Source of the DNA: Thermohalobaculum sp039030715
GTDB taxonomy: Bacteria > Pseudomonadota > Alphaproteobacteria > Rhodobacterales > Rhodobacteraceae
DNA length: 64,000 bases
Reading direction: 5' to 3'
Assembly (NCBI GenBank): GCA_039030715.1
Contig: JBCCDU010000013.1
Location: forward strand, 5,554 to 69,553
Below are positions 24,411 through 32,928 of this stretch, one piece after another (position 1 is the first letter of the stretch; the number at the start of each line of letters is the position of its first letter). A program made the position numbers and the translations under genes. Below the pieces are notes generated by a model, which ran no database searches, was not told the origin of the DNA, and saw nothing but the letters and a program-made list of their open reading frames with translations.

Positions 24411-26846
24411 TCAAAGGATGAAGTCGCCCGCGCTCAGGATTGGGGCGCCGCTAACCTCCAGGTCGAAATCCTGCACCCCATCGCCATCCACGTCCCCGCG
24501 CACCAGGGTCAGGTCATTGGCGACCGAGCGGGAGATCCGAAGCTCGCCCGCAGTCCCGGAGAACGCGCTGAATCCGATGAAAGTGAACGCCTGATTGCCG
24601 CCTGTGCCGGTATCGGCATCGATGTTCGTGAGGCGGATCACATCCTCGCCCACGACGAAATCCGCGATGAAATCGCGGTTGCCGGGACCGACAGGGCTGT
24701 CGAAGATATTATTGTATCCGAAAGTGTCCTCACCCGATCCGCCAAAAAGGCGATCCTGCCCGGCATTGCCGAAAAGCTGGTCATCGCCTGCCCCGCCGCG
24801 CAACGTGTCATCTCCACCCCGCCCGATCAGGAGATTGTCCTTGGAATTGCCGGTGATCGCATCTCCGTCCATCGTGCCGAGCGCATTCTCGATCGAGGCG
24901 AATGTCGTCGTCTCACCGCCTGCCTGGAAGCTGGCATCGAACAGGCGCAGGGTCTGAGCGGTTTCGAACTCCCCCAGATCCAGCGCATCGATCCCTGAAT
25001 TGCCGTGGATGCTGTTGAGCCCAAGGTTCAGGAAGAACCGGTCATTGCCCGATCCGCCGCGCGCATCGTCGTCGCCCTCGCCCAGCGAGATCAGGTCGTT
25101 GCCCGCGCCGCCTAGTATCGTATCGTCGCCGGCATGCCCGATCAGGCTGTCATTACCGTCGCGCCCATCGATGAAGTCATCGCCGATGCCGCCGTTCTGG
25201 GTCTGCGCCTGCTCGGTCCCGATCCGGGTGACCGAGGTCTGCGCCATCTGGCCGAACACGATATAGCCCGCACCGTGGTCGATCTCGCCAAGAACCGTGT
25301 CTTCGCGGTAAACGCCAAGAACCAGATCGTCGAAGCCGTCGCCATTGACATCACCGGCGGGGCCGGACATTCCGCGACCCAGGATAGCGCCGTTCTGGCT
25401 GGGCCCATCGATGCGGAACCCGTCATTGCCATCCAGTGCGCCAAGCTCGATCACCGGATCGAACCCGTCCGCCTTGCCAAAGACAACAAAGACCGCCCCC
25501 GTCGAGTTGTATCCGATCTGGTCAAAGAAATGCGCAGCGACAGCGACGTCTTCGAAGCCGTCGCCGTTTACATCGCCCGCCATGCTGACCGAAATACCGG
25601 TGTAGTCAGCCTGACGCAGCCCATCCATGCGGAAACCGTTCGAACCGTCCAAAGTATCCGGATCGAAGGCAGGGCCCCATTGCGATCGACCGAAGATCAC
25701 ATAGGCCGACCCGCTGCTGTTGGCGCCCAGCGAGTCTGCGCGCGGCGCCGCTATAAGAACATCGTCGAGGCCATCGCCATTGACATCGCCGCCGCCGCTG
25801 ACCCAGTCGCCGAAAGTATCGCTTGGATCGACGCCACGGATCTCAACACTGCTGACACCGCTGCTGAATGTGACCTCCTCGGGCAGGTCCAGCGTTTCCA
25901 GATCTGCCCGGCCAAATACGATATAGGCGGCACCTTCGCTTTCGTTCGCAGCGCCGCTGGCCGGGTCGGCGTTGGGCGAACCCATAATCAAATCGTCAAA
26001 TCCGTCACCGTTTACATCGCCCGCAAAATGGACGCTGTGCCCCAATTCGGCGCCGGTGCGCGCATCTTCGCCGACAAAGACCGCTCCCTCGCCTGGGTCG
26101 TCGAGACTTGTAATCTCGATTGTACCGCCGCCGGATCCGTCATCTTGATCCAGGTCCTGAAGGTTTGCATCTCCGCCGCGGACGAGGAAAACGGCGCCCT
26201 CGTTGCCGTTTCCAGCGCCCGAAAGCGGGTCAGCGCGGAAGGCGCCAATCAGGACATCGTCAAAGCCATCGCCATCGAAATCGCCGCCGCCGCCGACCGA
26301 GTACCCAAAGTTTTCAATCGTATTCGTACCGATGCCTTCAAAGACAAAACCCGTACCGCCGACGGGCGTGAACGAAACCACAGGCGCAAGGGTCGAGCCG
26401 CCGAAGATAATCGCGGCCCGGCCCGATCCGTTGCCGCCTCCCCCACCATCCGCACCGATTACGATGTCGTCGAAGCCATCTCCATCGACATCCCCGGCGA
26501 AACTGACCGATGAACCGACACTGCCATTGTCTGCGTCGCCCAGGATCTGAAACCCGTTGGTGCCATCCAGATCGTTGATGTCGATCTGGCCGTCGACCGC
26601 CCCGTTCGCGGCGTCCAACTCTGCCAGATGCGTGCCGCCAAAGACGACATAGGCGGCGCCGATATTGCTCCCCTCGCCGTCATAGCGTTCCGCACCGAAG
26701 ACAAGGTCAGCAAAACCATCGCCGTTGACGTCGCCGACGCCTGCACTGGCGCGGCCAAAATCGTCTCTGTCGTTGGCGCCAGTTATGCGCATCGCGCTGA
26801 CGCCGTCGATATTATCCAGGGAAAAAACCGCGCCGAATTCAGGCAT
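24411..26846 (-). CDS. Seven-repeat FG-GAP (integrin-like) protein with RTX calcium-binding C-terminus
   Basis: About 811 residues, no signal peptide. Seven FG-GAP repeats (about 20-545) each carry a calcium loop such as GDVNGDGFDDLIMGS, forming an integrin-alpha-like beta-propeller. RTX nonapeptides follow (about 560-720, e.g. GGAGNDLISLGEGDDDA and GGAGDDQLFGNAGQDRLFGG), ending in a serralysin-type C-terminal domain. RTX proteins are exported by type I systems through an uncleaved C-terminal signal, so the PrtD/PrtE pair at 12-16 kb could serve it. I choose ATG 26846, 9 bases after GGAG; ATG 26855 and GTG 26864 are alternatives. Adhesion or matrix binding is likely, with no enzyme motif seen. 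Confidence 0.9.
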   Translation of the reverse strand: MPEFGAVFSLDNIDGVSAMRITGANDRDDFGRASAGVGDVNGDGFADLVFGAERYDGEGSNIGAAYVVFGGTHLAELDAANGAVDGQIDINDLDGTNGFQILGDADNGSVGSSVSFAGDVDGDGFDDIVIGADGGGGGNGSGRAAIIFGGSTLAPVVSFTPVGGTGFVFEGIGTNTIENFGYSVGGGGDFDGDGFDDVLIGAFRADPLSGAGNGNEGAVFLVRGGDANLQDLDQDDGSGGGTIEITSLDDPGEGAVFVGEDARTGAELGHSVHFAGDVNGDGFDDLIMGSPNADPASGAANESEGAAYIVFGRADLETLDLPEEVTFSSGVSSVEIRGVDPSDTFGDWVSGGGDVNGDGLDDVLIAAPRADSLGANSSGSAYVIFGRSQWGPAFDPDTLDGSNGFRMDGLRQADYTGISVSMAGDVNGDGFEDVAVAAHFFDQIGYNSTGAVFVVFGKADGFDPVIELGALDGNDGFRIDGPSQNGAILGRGMSGPAGDVNGDGFDDLVLGVYREDTVLGEIDHGAGYIVFGQMAQTSVTRIGTEQAQTQNGGIGDDFIDGRDGNDSLIGHAGDDTILGGAGNDLISLGEGDDDARGGSGNDRFFLNLGLNSIHGNSGIDALDLGEFETAQTLRLFDASFQAGGETTTFASIENALGTMDGDAITGNSKDNLLIGRGGDDTLRGGAGDDQLFGNAGQDRLFGGSGEDTFGYNNIFDSPVGPGNRDFIADFVVGEDVIRLTNIDADTGTGGNQAFTFIGFSAFSGTAGELRISRSVANDLTLVRGDVDGDGVQDFDLEVSGAPILSAGDFIL

Positions 26847-26904
26847 GTTAGACATCTCCGACACCGCGCGTCCGGGAGATGTCCGACCTCATCAGCACGC
26901 GCAA

Positions 26905-26940
26905 TCACACCAAAAGTTAACGTATGGTAACATGGTGTGA
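26905..26940. promoter_or_regulatory. Interrupted dyad TCACACCA-N20-TGGTGTGA upstream of the RTX gene
   Basis: Perfect 8-bp arms (26905-26912 and 26933-26940) with an inner GTTA/TAAC pairing. Lies 59 bases upstream of the RTX start and 31 bases after the stop of the isomerase gene, so it may be an operator or a terminator hairpin. Confidence 0.45.
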
Positions 26941-26971
26941 CGAATGTCGGAAATCTCTTCGGTTTGGACGA

Positions 26972-27556
26972 CTAGGCTTGGCCGAGATATCGGTCGAGGT
27001 CGTCCAGCTTATCCTGCCCCCAGAACATCTCCTCGCCGACGATATAGAAGGGAACACCAAAGACCCCGCGTGAGACAGCTTCCTCGGTATTTGCGAGGTA
27101 GGCGGCATCGGCTGCGGCGAGATCGAGGCTGGTGGGATCGACCCCTATGGCCCGCAGCTTCGTCTCGACAATGCTCTGATCGGCAATGTCCTCTTGCTCC
27201 ACCCAGACCGCACTCATGATCGACCGTGCCAGCGCACCTGCATCGCCGCCCGCATCGGCCAGCGCAATCACTGCCCGCGAGGCCGGCAGCGGATCGGTCG
27301 GCCAATGCGCCGGTTGTTCGTGATAGGGCATCCCCGTCTTGGCCGAGGCCCGGCGCAGCTCCTGCAAACGATAGGCCATGCGCGCGGGCGGACGCTGGGC
27401 CGGCGGCAATCCACCTGTCGCGGCGAACACCGCCAGCGCGTCCAACGGCTTGTAGGAGATCGTCGCGCCACGGCGCTCTGCAATCCGTTCCAACCGGTCG
27501 GCGGCGAAATATGCCCACGGGCTCAACACCGAGAGGAAATAGTCGATATGCGCCAT
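26972..27556 (-). CDS. 2-hydroxychromene-2-carboxylate isomerase family (DsbA-fold) protein
   Basis: A 194-residue thioredoxin-fold protein of the HCCA isomerase/kappa-GST type: IDYFLSVLSPWAYFAADRLE at the N-terminus with Ser in place of the catalytic Cys of DsbA, the helical insertion, and GVFGVPFYIVGEEMFWGQDKLDDL at the C-terminus. Enzymes of this type isomerise glutathione adducts of aromatic breakdown products; the substrate here is not known as no aromatic pathway genes are near. Start 27556 has a strong AAGGAGG site. It is divergent from prs. Confidence 0.88.
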   Translation of the reverse strand: MAHIDYFLSVLSPWAYFAADRLERIAERRGATISYKPLDALAVFAATGGLPPAQRPPARMAYRLQELRRASAKTGMPYHEQPAHWPTDPLPASRAVIALADAGGDAGALARSIMSAVWVEQEDIADQSIVETKLRAIGVDPTSLDLAAADAAYLANTEEAVSRGVFGVPFYIVGEEMFWGQDKLDDLDRYLGQA

Positions 27557-27675
27557 TTTCAGCACCTCCTTCCACGATCCGCAAAGCCTTGCATCGCGTT
27601 CCCATCGAATCATTGCAAGGGGGGGTGAGCGCGTTATGACACCGACGTGACAGCGGTTTCCGGGGGGAGCGAGCG

Positions 27676-28698
27676 ATGCCGATGAAGACCGATGACAACA
27701 TGAAACTCATCTCTGGCAATGCAAACCAGCCACTGGCCGAGGCGATCGCGCGGCGCATGTCGGTCTATCGTGGTGACAAAGTCGCCCTGACCTCGGCCCG
27801 GGTCGAGCGCTTCAACGATGGCGAGATCTTCGTCGAGATCTACGACAATGTACGTGGTGAGGATGTGTTCATCATCCAGTCGACCTCGAAACCCGCCAAT
27901 GATAATCTGATGGAGCTGCTGATCATCACCGACGCGCTGAAACGCGCCTCGGCGCGCAGGATCACGGCGGTGGTCCCCTATTTCGGCTATGCGAGGCAGG
28001 ACCGCAAAACGTCGGCCCGCACGCCGGTTTCGGCCAAGCTGGTGGCAAATCTGATGACCGAGGCGGGAATCGACCGCGTGCTGACGATGGACCTGCACGC
28101 CGGTCAGATTCAGGGCTTCTTCGACATTCCGACCGACAACCTCTACGCCTCGCCGGTTTTTGCGCTGGATATCAAGCACAATCTCTCGAAGGACAAACCG
28201 GTGACCGTGGTCAGCCCCGATGTGGGCGGCGTGGTGCGCGCCCGCGATCTGGCGAAGCGGATCGATGCGGGGCTTGCGATTGTGGACAAGCGCCGCTCCG
28301 GCGCCGGCAAGGTCGACGAGATGATCCTGATCGGCGACGTGAAGGACCAATGTTGCGTGATCGTCGACGACATCTGCGACACGGCGGGCACGCTCTGCAA
28401 AGCGGCCGATCTGCTGATGAACGAGGGCGCCGCCGAGGTTCACGCCTATATCAGCCACGGCGTCCTGTCGGACCCGGCCGTCGAACGTGTGACGGGTTCT
28501 GTGATGAAGTCCCTGGTGATCACCGACTCGATCCAGCCGACCGAGCAGACCAAAGCTGCGAAAAACATCCGCGTTGTCTCGATCGCCCCGATGTTCGCTC
28601 AGGCCATCCTGAATGTGGGCAACGACACCTCGGTCAGTTCGCTCTTCCATGAGGACACGCTGGGTCCGATCTACGAGGCTTTCTACAAGTTCGATTAG
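27676..28698 (+). CDS. prs: Ribose-phosphate pyrophosphokinase (PRPP synthetase)
   Basis: A 340-residue enzyme making PRPP from ribose 5-phosphate and ATP. Diagnostic segments are YARQDRKTSARTPVSAKLVA (ATP loop), TMDLHAGQIQGFFDIPTDNL (PRPP/divalent metal motif) and VIVDDICDTAGTLCKAADLL (ribose-phosphate loop). ATG 27676 follows GGGGGAG. PRPP feeds purine, pyrimidine, His and Trp synthesis and would also be the ribosyl donor for the UbiA enzyme at 43.6-45.1 kb. An AT-rich foreign-looking gene follows. Confidence 0.97.
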   Translation: MPMKTDDNMKLISGNANQPLAEAIARRMSVYRGDKVALTSARVERFNDGEIFVEIYDNVRGEDVFIIQSTSKPANDNLMELLIITDALKRASARRITAVVPYFGYARQDRKTSARTPVSAKLVANLMTEAGIDRVLTMDLHAGQIQGFFDIPTDNLYASPVFALDIKHNLSKDKPVTVVSPDVGGVVRARDLAKRIDAGLAIVDKRRSGAGKVDEMILIGDVKDQCCVIVDDICDTAGTLCKAADLLMNEGAAEVHAYISHGVLSDPAVERVTGSVMKSLVITDSIQPTEQTKAAKNIRVVSIAPMFAQAILNVGNDTSVSSLFHEDTLGPIYEAFYKFD

Positions 28699-28848
28699 AT
28701 TTTTTACACGCCACCTTGTGGTGGACTCAGAAGGCAATGTTTCAACCTTAAGCTCAGCCTATCTAATAAACGATTCTTGCAAAAAAACTATTTTGTGCAA
28801 TTATAATACGAAATTGACCTGGAAAGGTATTTATTTGGAGTGATTTTG

Positions 28849-30210
28849 ATGATGCGCATTCTTTCCTTCTCGCTTGTCTCTATGCTTATGAGTTGCTCGG
28901 CAACGCTAAAATCTCCAATTCCGTCAGACGAGTCCACCGCAATAGCTCAGGACAAGTTGGCAATCTCAGATGTAACAGAGTCGATAAAGTGCCAGTTATA
29001 CTTAGCACTTTTCGACATTGACAAAAAACGCGTTAAATTAGCAGAAAAATTCCACAATACACCATTGAGCAACGAGATAAAAAACAGAAAGGCAGAATTC
29101 GATAAAAAGTGGCTACAGGCAAAAAAATCTATAAAAGAGATTACTAAGCGTGACAAACTTAAATGGGGTGAAATAGATTTAGAATCATTCCCGGACATTC
29201 ACAAGCTGAGAGTTGAACGCATTATTATTGATGTTCAGCCATATTGGCTAAAATATCAAGAACTCATTAGCGAAGAGAGTGATTACAGTAAGGCGCGCAG
29301 GCTGAAAACATTAGCTGAACAATTCATCATAAGACCTGGGACTGCTCAATTGAAACTAAGCGATGTTGAGGTCATCGATGATGATATCGACGTGAGCATT
29401 GGTATTCCGGTGGGGATCAGTACGCTGACTCCAAGTGTGGGGGTTTCTCCTGCTGGCACAGCCGGAACAGCAATAACCCGCAGTTTTGCTGTCACCCCAC
29501 CAGCCGAACCAACCAACTCAAGACAGCGCCCTGGATTCAAACCCAAAGTTATTAGCATAAAGGATAAAAAACACCTGACAGAGTACATAAAACTTAAATA
29601 TGGGAGCGCGGAACCTATAAAATGCAACAATGGAGACAGTATAAACTCCAAGGGTTTCATATATAGTCACATAATATCCGCGTTTTTAGACGCAGAGAAA
29701 ATAATTGGAGAAAAATCTGATGAAAAACCCCAGGTAGAGACGAAACTCAGCTTGACAGACCTCTCCTTCTCTTTCAACTTCAAGGTCGAGCGAGTGGCAA
29801 ATGCTGGTGTGTCGGCTTTGGTTTTGACTACAACAGACATAAATATTGGACCTAGCTACATAATCACTCAGACAGAAACTAAAGATAATACTCTTACACT
29901 AACATTGCCGATCCGATCGGCTGACACAGGTGATGATCGCCGATTTTTTGATTGCAGGACATCAGGCTTCGGTCAAGTATGTTTGGAAACTGCCTATATC
30001 TCGGACCGACACAACCAATTTTTTCCGGCAGAGCCCGCGTCCACACCCGATGCTGCACAGCAAAGAAAGACGCCTGGCGCGACGCAACCGAAGGCCGCCC
30101 CGCCAACCGACGAAACAGAGCGCCAGGACGCGCGTGATCAAGACGCGTCGGAAGGTGCCATAAAATTGCAGGGGCTGCCTGCGGCCGAAGGCGGAGGTGT
30201 AGAATACTAA
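28849..30210 (+). CDS. AT-rich hypothetical lipoprotein, unknown function
   Basis: A 453-residue product with a lipoprotein-like start: MMRILSFSLVSMLMSCSATL, where Cys16 fits a (loose) lipobox LMSC. It is rich in Lys, Ile, Asn, Ser, with a helical first part (about 30-150), a Gly/Thr/Pro segment (about 190-225) and a beta-rich middle. From 28.7 to about 30.03 kb the DNA is far more AT-rich than the rest of the window; the last 60 codons (Pro/Ala/Gln-rich, DAAQQRKTPGATQPKAAPPT) return to host GC. Start 28849 has GGAG 8 bases upstream. I do not recognise the family. The mosaic composition suggests an acquired gene that joined a resident 3' end. Confidence 0.75.
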   Translation: MMRILSFSLVSMLMSCSATLKSPIPSDESTAIAQDKLAISDVTESIKCQLYLALFDIDKKRVKLAEKFHNTPLSNEIKNRKAEFDKKWLQAKKSIKEITKRDKLKWGEIDLESFPDIHKLRVERIIIDVQPYWLKYQELISEESDYSKARRLKTLAEQFIIRPGTAQLKLSDVEVIDDDIDVSIGIPVGISTLTPSVGVSPAGTAGTAITRSFAVTPPAEPTNSRQRPGFKPKVISIKDKKHLTEYIKLKYGSAEPIKCNNGDSINSKGFIYSHIISAFLDAEKIIGEKSDEKPQVETKLSLTDLSFSFNFKVERVANAGVSALVLTTTDINIGPSYIITQTETKDNTLTLTLPIRSADTGDDRRFFDCRTSGFGQVCLETAYISDRHNQFFPAEPASTPDAAQQRKTPGATQPKAAPPTDETERQDARDQDASEGAIKLQGLPAAEGGGVEY

Positions 30211-30483
30211 GCAAGCAAACTGCACAAGGGTTTAGGTCAGCCTGCGAACCTATATCCGCAAAACCGCCCTTCTGGCTCTTGCGAGGGGTGTCAAATAAAC
30301 AGGATTGCCGCCATCGGCAAGCGCACGCAAGGATCCAGGCCGGGAACTGCCGCGAAGCGATTGACGCGCACCGGCCCCTCGCCTATAGAACGCTTCAAGT
30401 TTCCGAACGGTTGTGGTAAGAGCGGTAGTTCCGCACCATGAACATTGATGCGAGCCCGGACTGCCGGGCTAAGGAGTAAGGCC

Positions 30484-30705
30484 ATGAAGGCGGATATTCA
30501 TCCCGACTACCATCTCATCGACGTGAAGATGACCGATGGTACGATTGTTCAGATGCGCTCGACCTATGGGGCCGAAGGCGACACGCTGACGCTGGACATC
30601 GATCCCAGCGCGCATCCGGCATGGACCGGTGGCGGACATAAGCTGCTGGATACCGGCGGCCGGGTGTCGAAATTTAAGAAGAAGTTCGAAGGCTTCGGCT
30701 TCTAA
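30484..30705 (+). CDS. rpmE: 50S ribosomal protein L31
   Basis: A 73-residue ribosomal protein. MKADIHPDYHLIDVKMTDGT, MRSTYGAEGDTLTLDIDPS and the end KLLDTGGRVSKFKKKFEGFG are diagnostic. The Cys-x2-Cys zinc site of the C-plus form is absent, so this is the zinc-independent version. Start 30484 has AAGGAG at 9 bases. A clean intrinsic terminator follows at 30732. Confidence 0.96.
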   Translation: MKADIHPDYHLIDVKMTDGTIVQMRSTYGAEGDTLTLDIDPSAHPAWTGGGHKLLDTGGRVSKFKKKFEGFGF

Positions 30706-30731
30706 GCTCCGCGTTCGCGCGCAAGCGTTTC

Positions 30732-30759
30732 AGGCGCGCCCCTGGTGGCGCGCCTTTTT
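30732..30759 (+). terminator. Rho-independent terminator of rpmE
   Basis: A 9-bp stem AGGCGCGCC / GGCGCGCCT with a 6-base loop and a T5 run at 30755-30759, 27 bases after the rpmE stop. Confidence 0.85.
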
Positions 30760-30801
30760 CGTCTTTCATTCGCCTTGGCCAGATCTCTTGGGGGCTCCAC
30801 C

Positions 30802-31617
30802 ATGAAGCGGGCGCATGTCATCGTTCTGGGGAACGAAAAAGGCGGCTCCGGCAAATCCACCACGGCGATGCATCTTTGCGTGGCACTTTTGCGCGACGGC
30901 AAGAAGGTGGGGGTGATCGACCTGGACCTGCGTCAGCAGAGCTTTTTCCGCTACCTAGAAAACCGCCAGGCCTACTCTGAACGCATCGGCCAGCAATTGC
31001 TGATGCCGGTGGGCGAGAAGATCGAACCTTCGACCGCCTCGCTACGCGATCATGCGGACCACGAGGATCACACGACATTAAGCGACGCCGTCGCCCGTCT
31101 GTCCGAAACTTGCGACTTCGTGATGATCGACACGCCGGGCGCGGTGAACCAGCTCAACCGCTCGGCCCATCAACTGGCAAACACGCTCATCACGCCGATC
31201 AATGACAGCCTGATCGATTTCGATCTTTTGGGCCGGGTCGACCCGGCGACTGGCAAGGTGCTGGGCCCCTCGGTCTATTCCGAACTGGTGTGGGAGGCAC
31301 GCCAGCGCCGCGCCGTCGACCGTAGACCCCCTATCGACTGGGTCGTCCTGCGCAACCGAATGTCGACGCTGGAAAGCCGCAACCGTCGCCAGGTCTCGAA
31401 GGTCATGGCAGACCTGGCAAAGCGCATCGGGTTCCGAATCTCGCCCGGTTTTTCCGAGCGTGTGATCTTTCGCGAGTTGTTCCTGAACGGTCTCACCCTG
31501 TTGGACCTGAAAAAGGGCGGCATGATCTCGCTGACCCTCAGCCATGTTGCGGCGCGGCAAGAAGTGCGCGATATGGTGAAGGCCTTGTCTTTGCCCAATG
31601 TTGGGCCGGTGAGTTAG
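30802..31617 (+). CDS. mipZ: Division-plane positioning ATPase MipZ (ParA family)
   Basis: A 271-residue deviant Walker ATPase. The P-loop GNEKGGSGKSTTAMHL has the signature first Lys, Walker B is FVMIDTPGAVNQLNRSAHQL, and the stretch ITPINDSLIDFDLLGRVDP is MipZ-specific. MipZ forms a bipolar gradient around ParB-bound origins and blocks FtsZ assembly away from midcell in alphaproteobacteria. ATG 30802 (MKRAHVIVLG) is chosen over in-frame upstream sites that lie in the terminator region. Confidence 0.93.
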   Translation: MKRAHVIVLGNEKGGSGKSTTAMHLCVALLRDGKKVGVIDLDLRQQSFFRYLENRQAYSERIGQQLLMPVGEKIEPSTASLRDHADHEDHTTLSDAVARLSETCDFVMIDTPGAVNQLNRSAHQLANTLITPINDSLIDFDLLGRVDPATGKVLGPSVYSELVWEARQRRAVDRRPPIDWVVLRNRMSTLESRNRRQVSKVMADLAKRIGFRISPGFSERVIFRELFLNGLTLLDLKKGGMISLTLSHVAARQEVRDMVKALSLPNVGPVS

Positions 31618-31626
31618 GAGTTTCCC

Positions 31627-32928
31627 ATGCGTATCGCGATGATCGGCACCGGTTATGTGGGTCTCGTCTCAGGGGTCTGTTTTTCGGATTTCGGGCACGA
31701 GGTCGTTTGCATCGACAAGGACGCGGCCAAGATTGACGCCTTGAACCGCGGCGAGGTGCCTATTTTCGAGCCTGGGCTCGAGGCGCTAATGGCCGCCAAC
31801 ACCGCAGCGGGTCGCCTTAGCTTCACCACCGATTTGACGGCGGGGATGGAGGGGGCGGATGCGGTCTTCATCGCCGTTGGCACCCCGACGCGGCGCGGTG
31901 ATGGCCATGCCGATCTGACCTACGTCTATGCGGCGGCCGAGGAACTGGCCCCGCTGATCGCCGGCTATACTGTGGTGGTCGTCAAATCGACCGTGCCCGT
32001 CGGCACCAATACCGAAGTCCGCCGCCGGATCGTAGCAGCGGCGCCGGGGGCCGAATTCGACGTCGCCTCCAACCCCGAATTCCTGCGCGAAGGAGCGGCA
32101 ATCGAGGATTTCATGCGTCCCGACCGCGTGGTGACCGGCGTCGAGACCGAGCGCGCGGCGAAGGTGATGGAGGAAATCTATCGCCCCCTCTATATCCGCG
32201 AGACACCGATGATCGTCACCTCGCTGGAAAGCGCGGAGATGATCAAATACGCGGCCAACGCATTCCTCGCGACCAAGATCACCTTCATCAACGAAATCGC
32301 CGATCTCTGCGAGAAAGTGGGGGCCGATGTACAGTCGGTGGCCAAGGGGATCGGGCTCGATGGCCGGATCGGGGGCAAGTTTCTGCATCCTGGCCCGGGC
32401 TATGGCGGGTCGTGTTTCCCCAAGGACACCAGCGCGCTGGCCCGCATCGGCCAGGACCATTCCAGCCCGGTGCGGATCGTGGAGACGGTGATCTCGGTCA
32501 ACGATGCCCGCAAGCGCGCGATGGTGGAGAAGATCCGCCACGCGATGGATGACAAATTGGCGGGCAAACGCATCGTGGTCCTGGGCGTCACCTTCAAGCC
32601 GAACACCGATGACATGCGCGATGCCCCCTCCCTCACCATTGTTCCTGCCCTGATCGGTGCCGGGGCCGAGGTAACCGTGGTCGATCCCGAAGGCCGGAAG
32701 GAGGGCGAGGCACTGCTGCCTGGCGTTACCTGGGCCGAAAACGAATACGAGGCCGCGCGTGAGGCAGACGCGCTGGTCGTGCTGACCGAATGGAACCAGT
32801 TCCGCGGCCTGGATCTGACCCGGCTGGCGCAGTCCATGCGCGGGAATGTGCTGGTGGATCTACGCAACATCTACCGGCCCGACGAAGCGGAAGCGGCAGG
32901 GTTCTCCTACCGCTCGGTCGGGCGTTAG
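31627..32928 (+). CDS. ugd: UDP-glucose 6-dehydrogenase
   Basis: A 433-residue NAD-dependent enzyme that makes UDP-glucuronate for polysaccharides. GTGYVGLVSGVCFSDFGHEV is the NAD-binding start, the catalytic Cys is in GPGYGGSCFPKDTSAL, and VTFKPNTDDMRDAPSL belongs to the C-terminal UDP-binding domain. Only nine bases separate it from mipZ. It could feed the exopolysaccharide genes at 51-58 kb or the WbpP-like epimerase at 40 kb. The stop overlaps the convergent M23 peptidase stop by four bases. Confidence 0.96.
   Translation: MRIAMIGTGYVGLVSGVCFSDFGHEVVCIDKDAAKIDALNRGEVPIFEPGLEALMAANTAAGRLSFTTDLTAGMEGADAVFIAVGTPTRRGDGHADLTYVYAAAEELAPLIAGYTVVVVKSTVPVGTNTEVRRRIVAAAPGAEFDVASNPEFLREGAAIEDFMRPDRVVTGVETERAAKVMEEIYRPLYIRETPMIVTSLESAEMIKYAANAFLATKITFINEIADLCEKVGADVQSVAKGIGLDGRIGGKFLHPGPGYGGSCFPKDTSALARIGQDHSSPVRIVETVISVNDARKRAMVEKIRHAMDDKLAGKRIVVLGVTFKPNTDDMRDAPSLTIVPALIGAGAEVTVVDPEGRKEGEALLPGVTWAENEYEAAREADALVVLTEWNQFRGLDLTRLAQSMRGNVLVDLRNIYRPDEAEAAGFSYRSVGR

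Noticed and set aside
25134..26513. Frame opposite the FG-GAP repeats
   Set aside because: A mirror of the repeat codons; no independent start or domain.
24411..26864. DNA repeats suggesting a CRISPR array or satellite
   Set aside because: The periodicity comes from FG-GAP and RTX protein repeats; spacing and sequence vary as codons do.
26914..26931. Second CtrA box (TTAA-CGTATGG-TAAC)
   Set aside because: The second half lacks the needed TTAA at the right spacing, so it does not match TTAA-N7-TTAA.
27634..28737. 367-codon frame opposite prs
   Set aside because: prs is certain on the plus strand; the antisense product is a codon-bias artefact.
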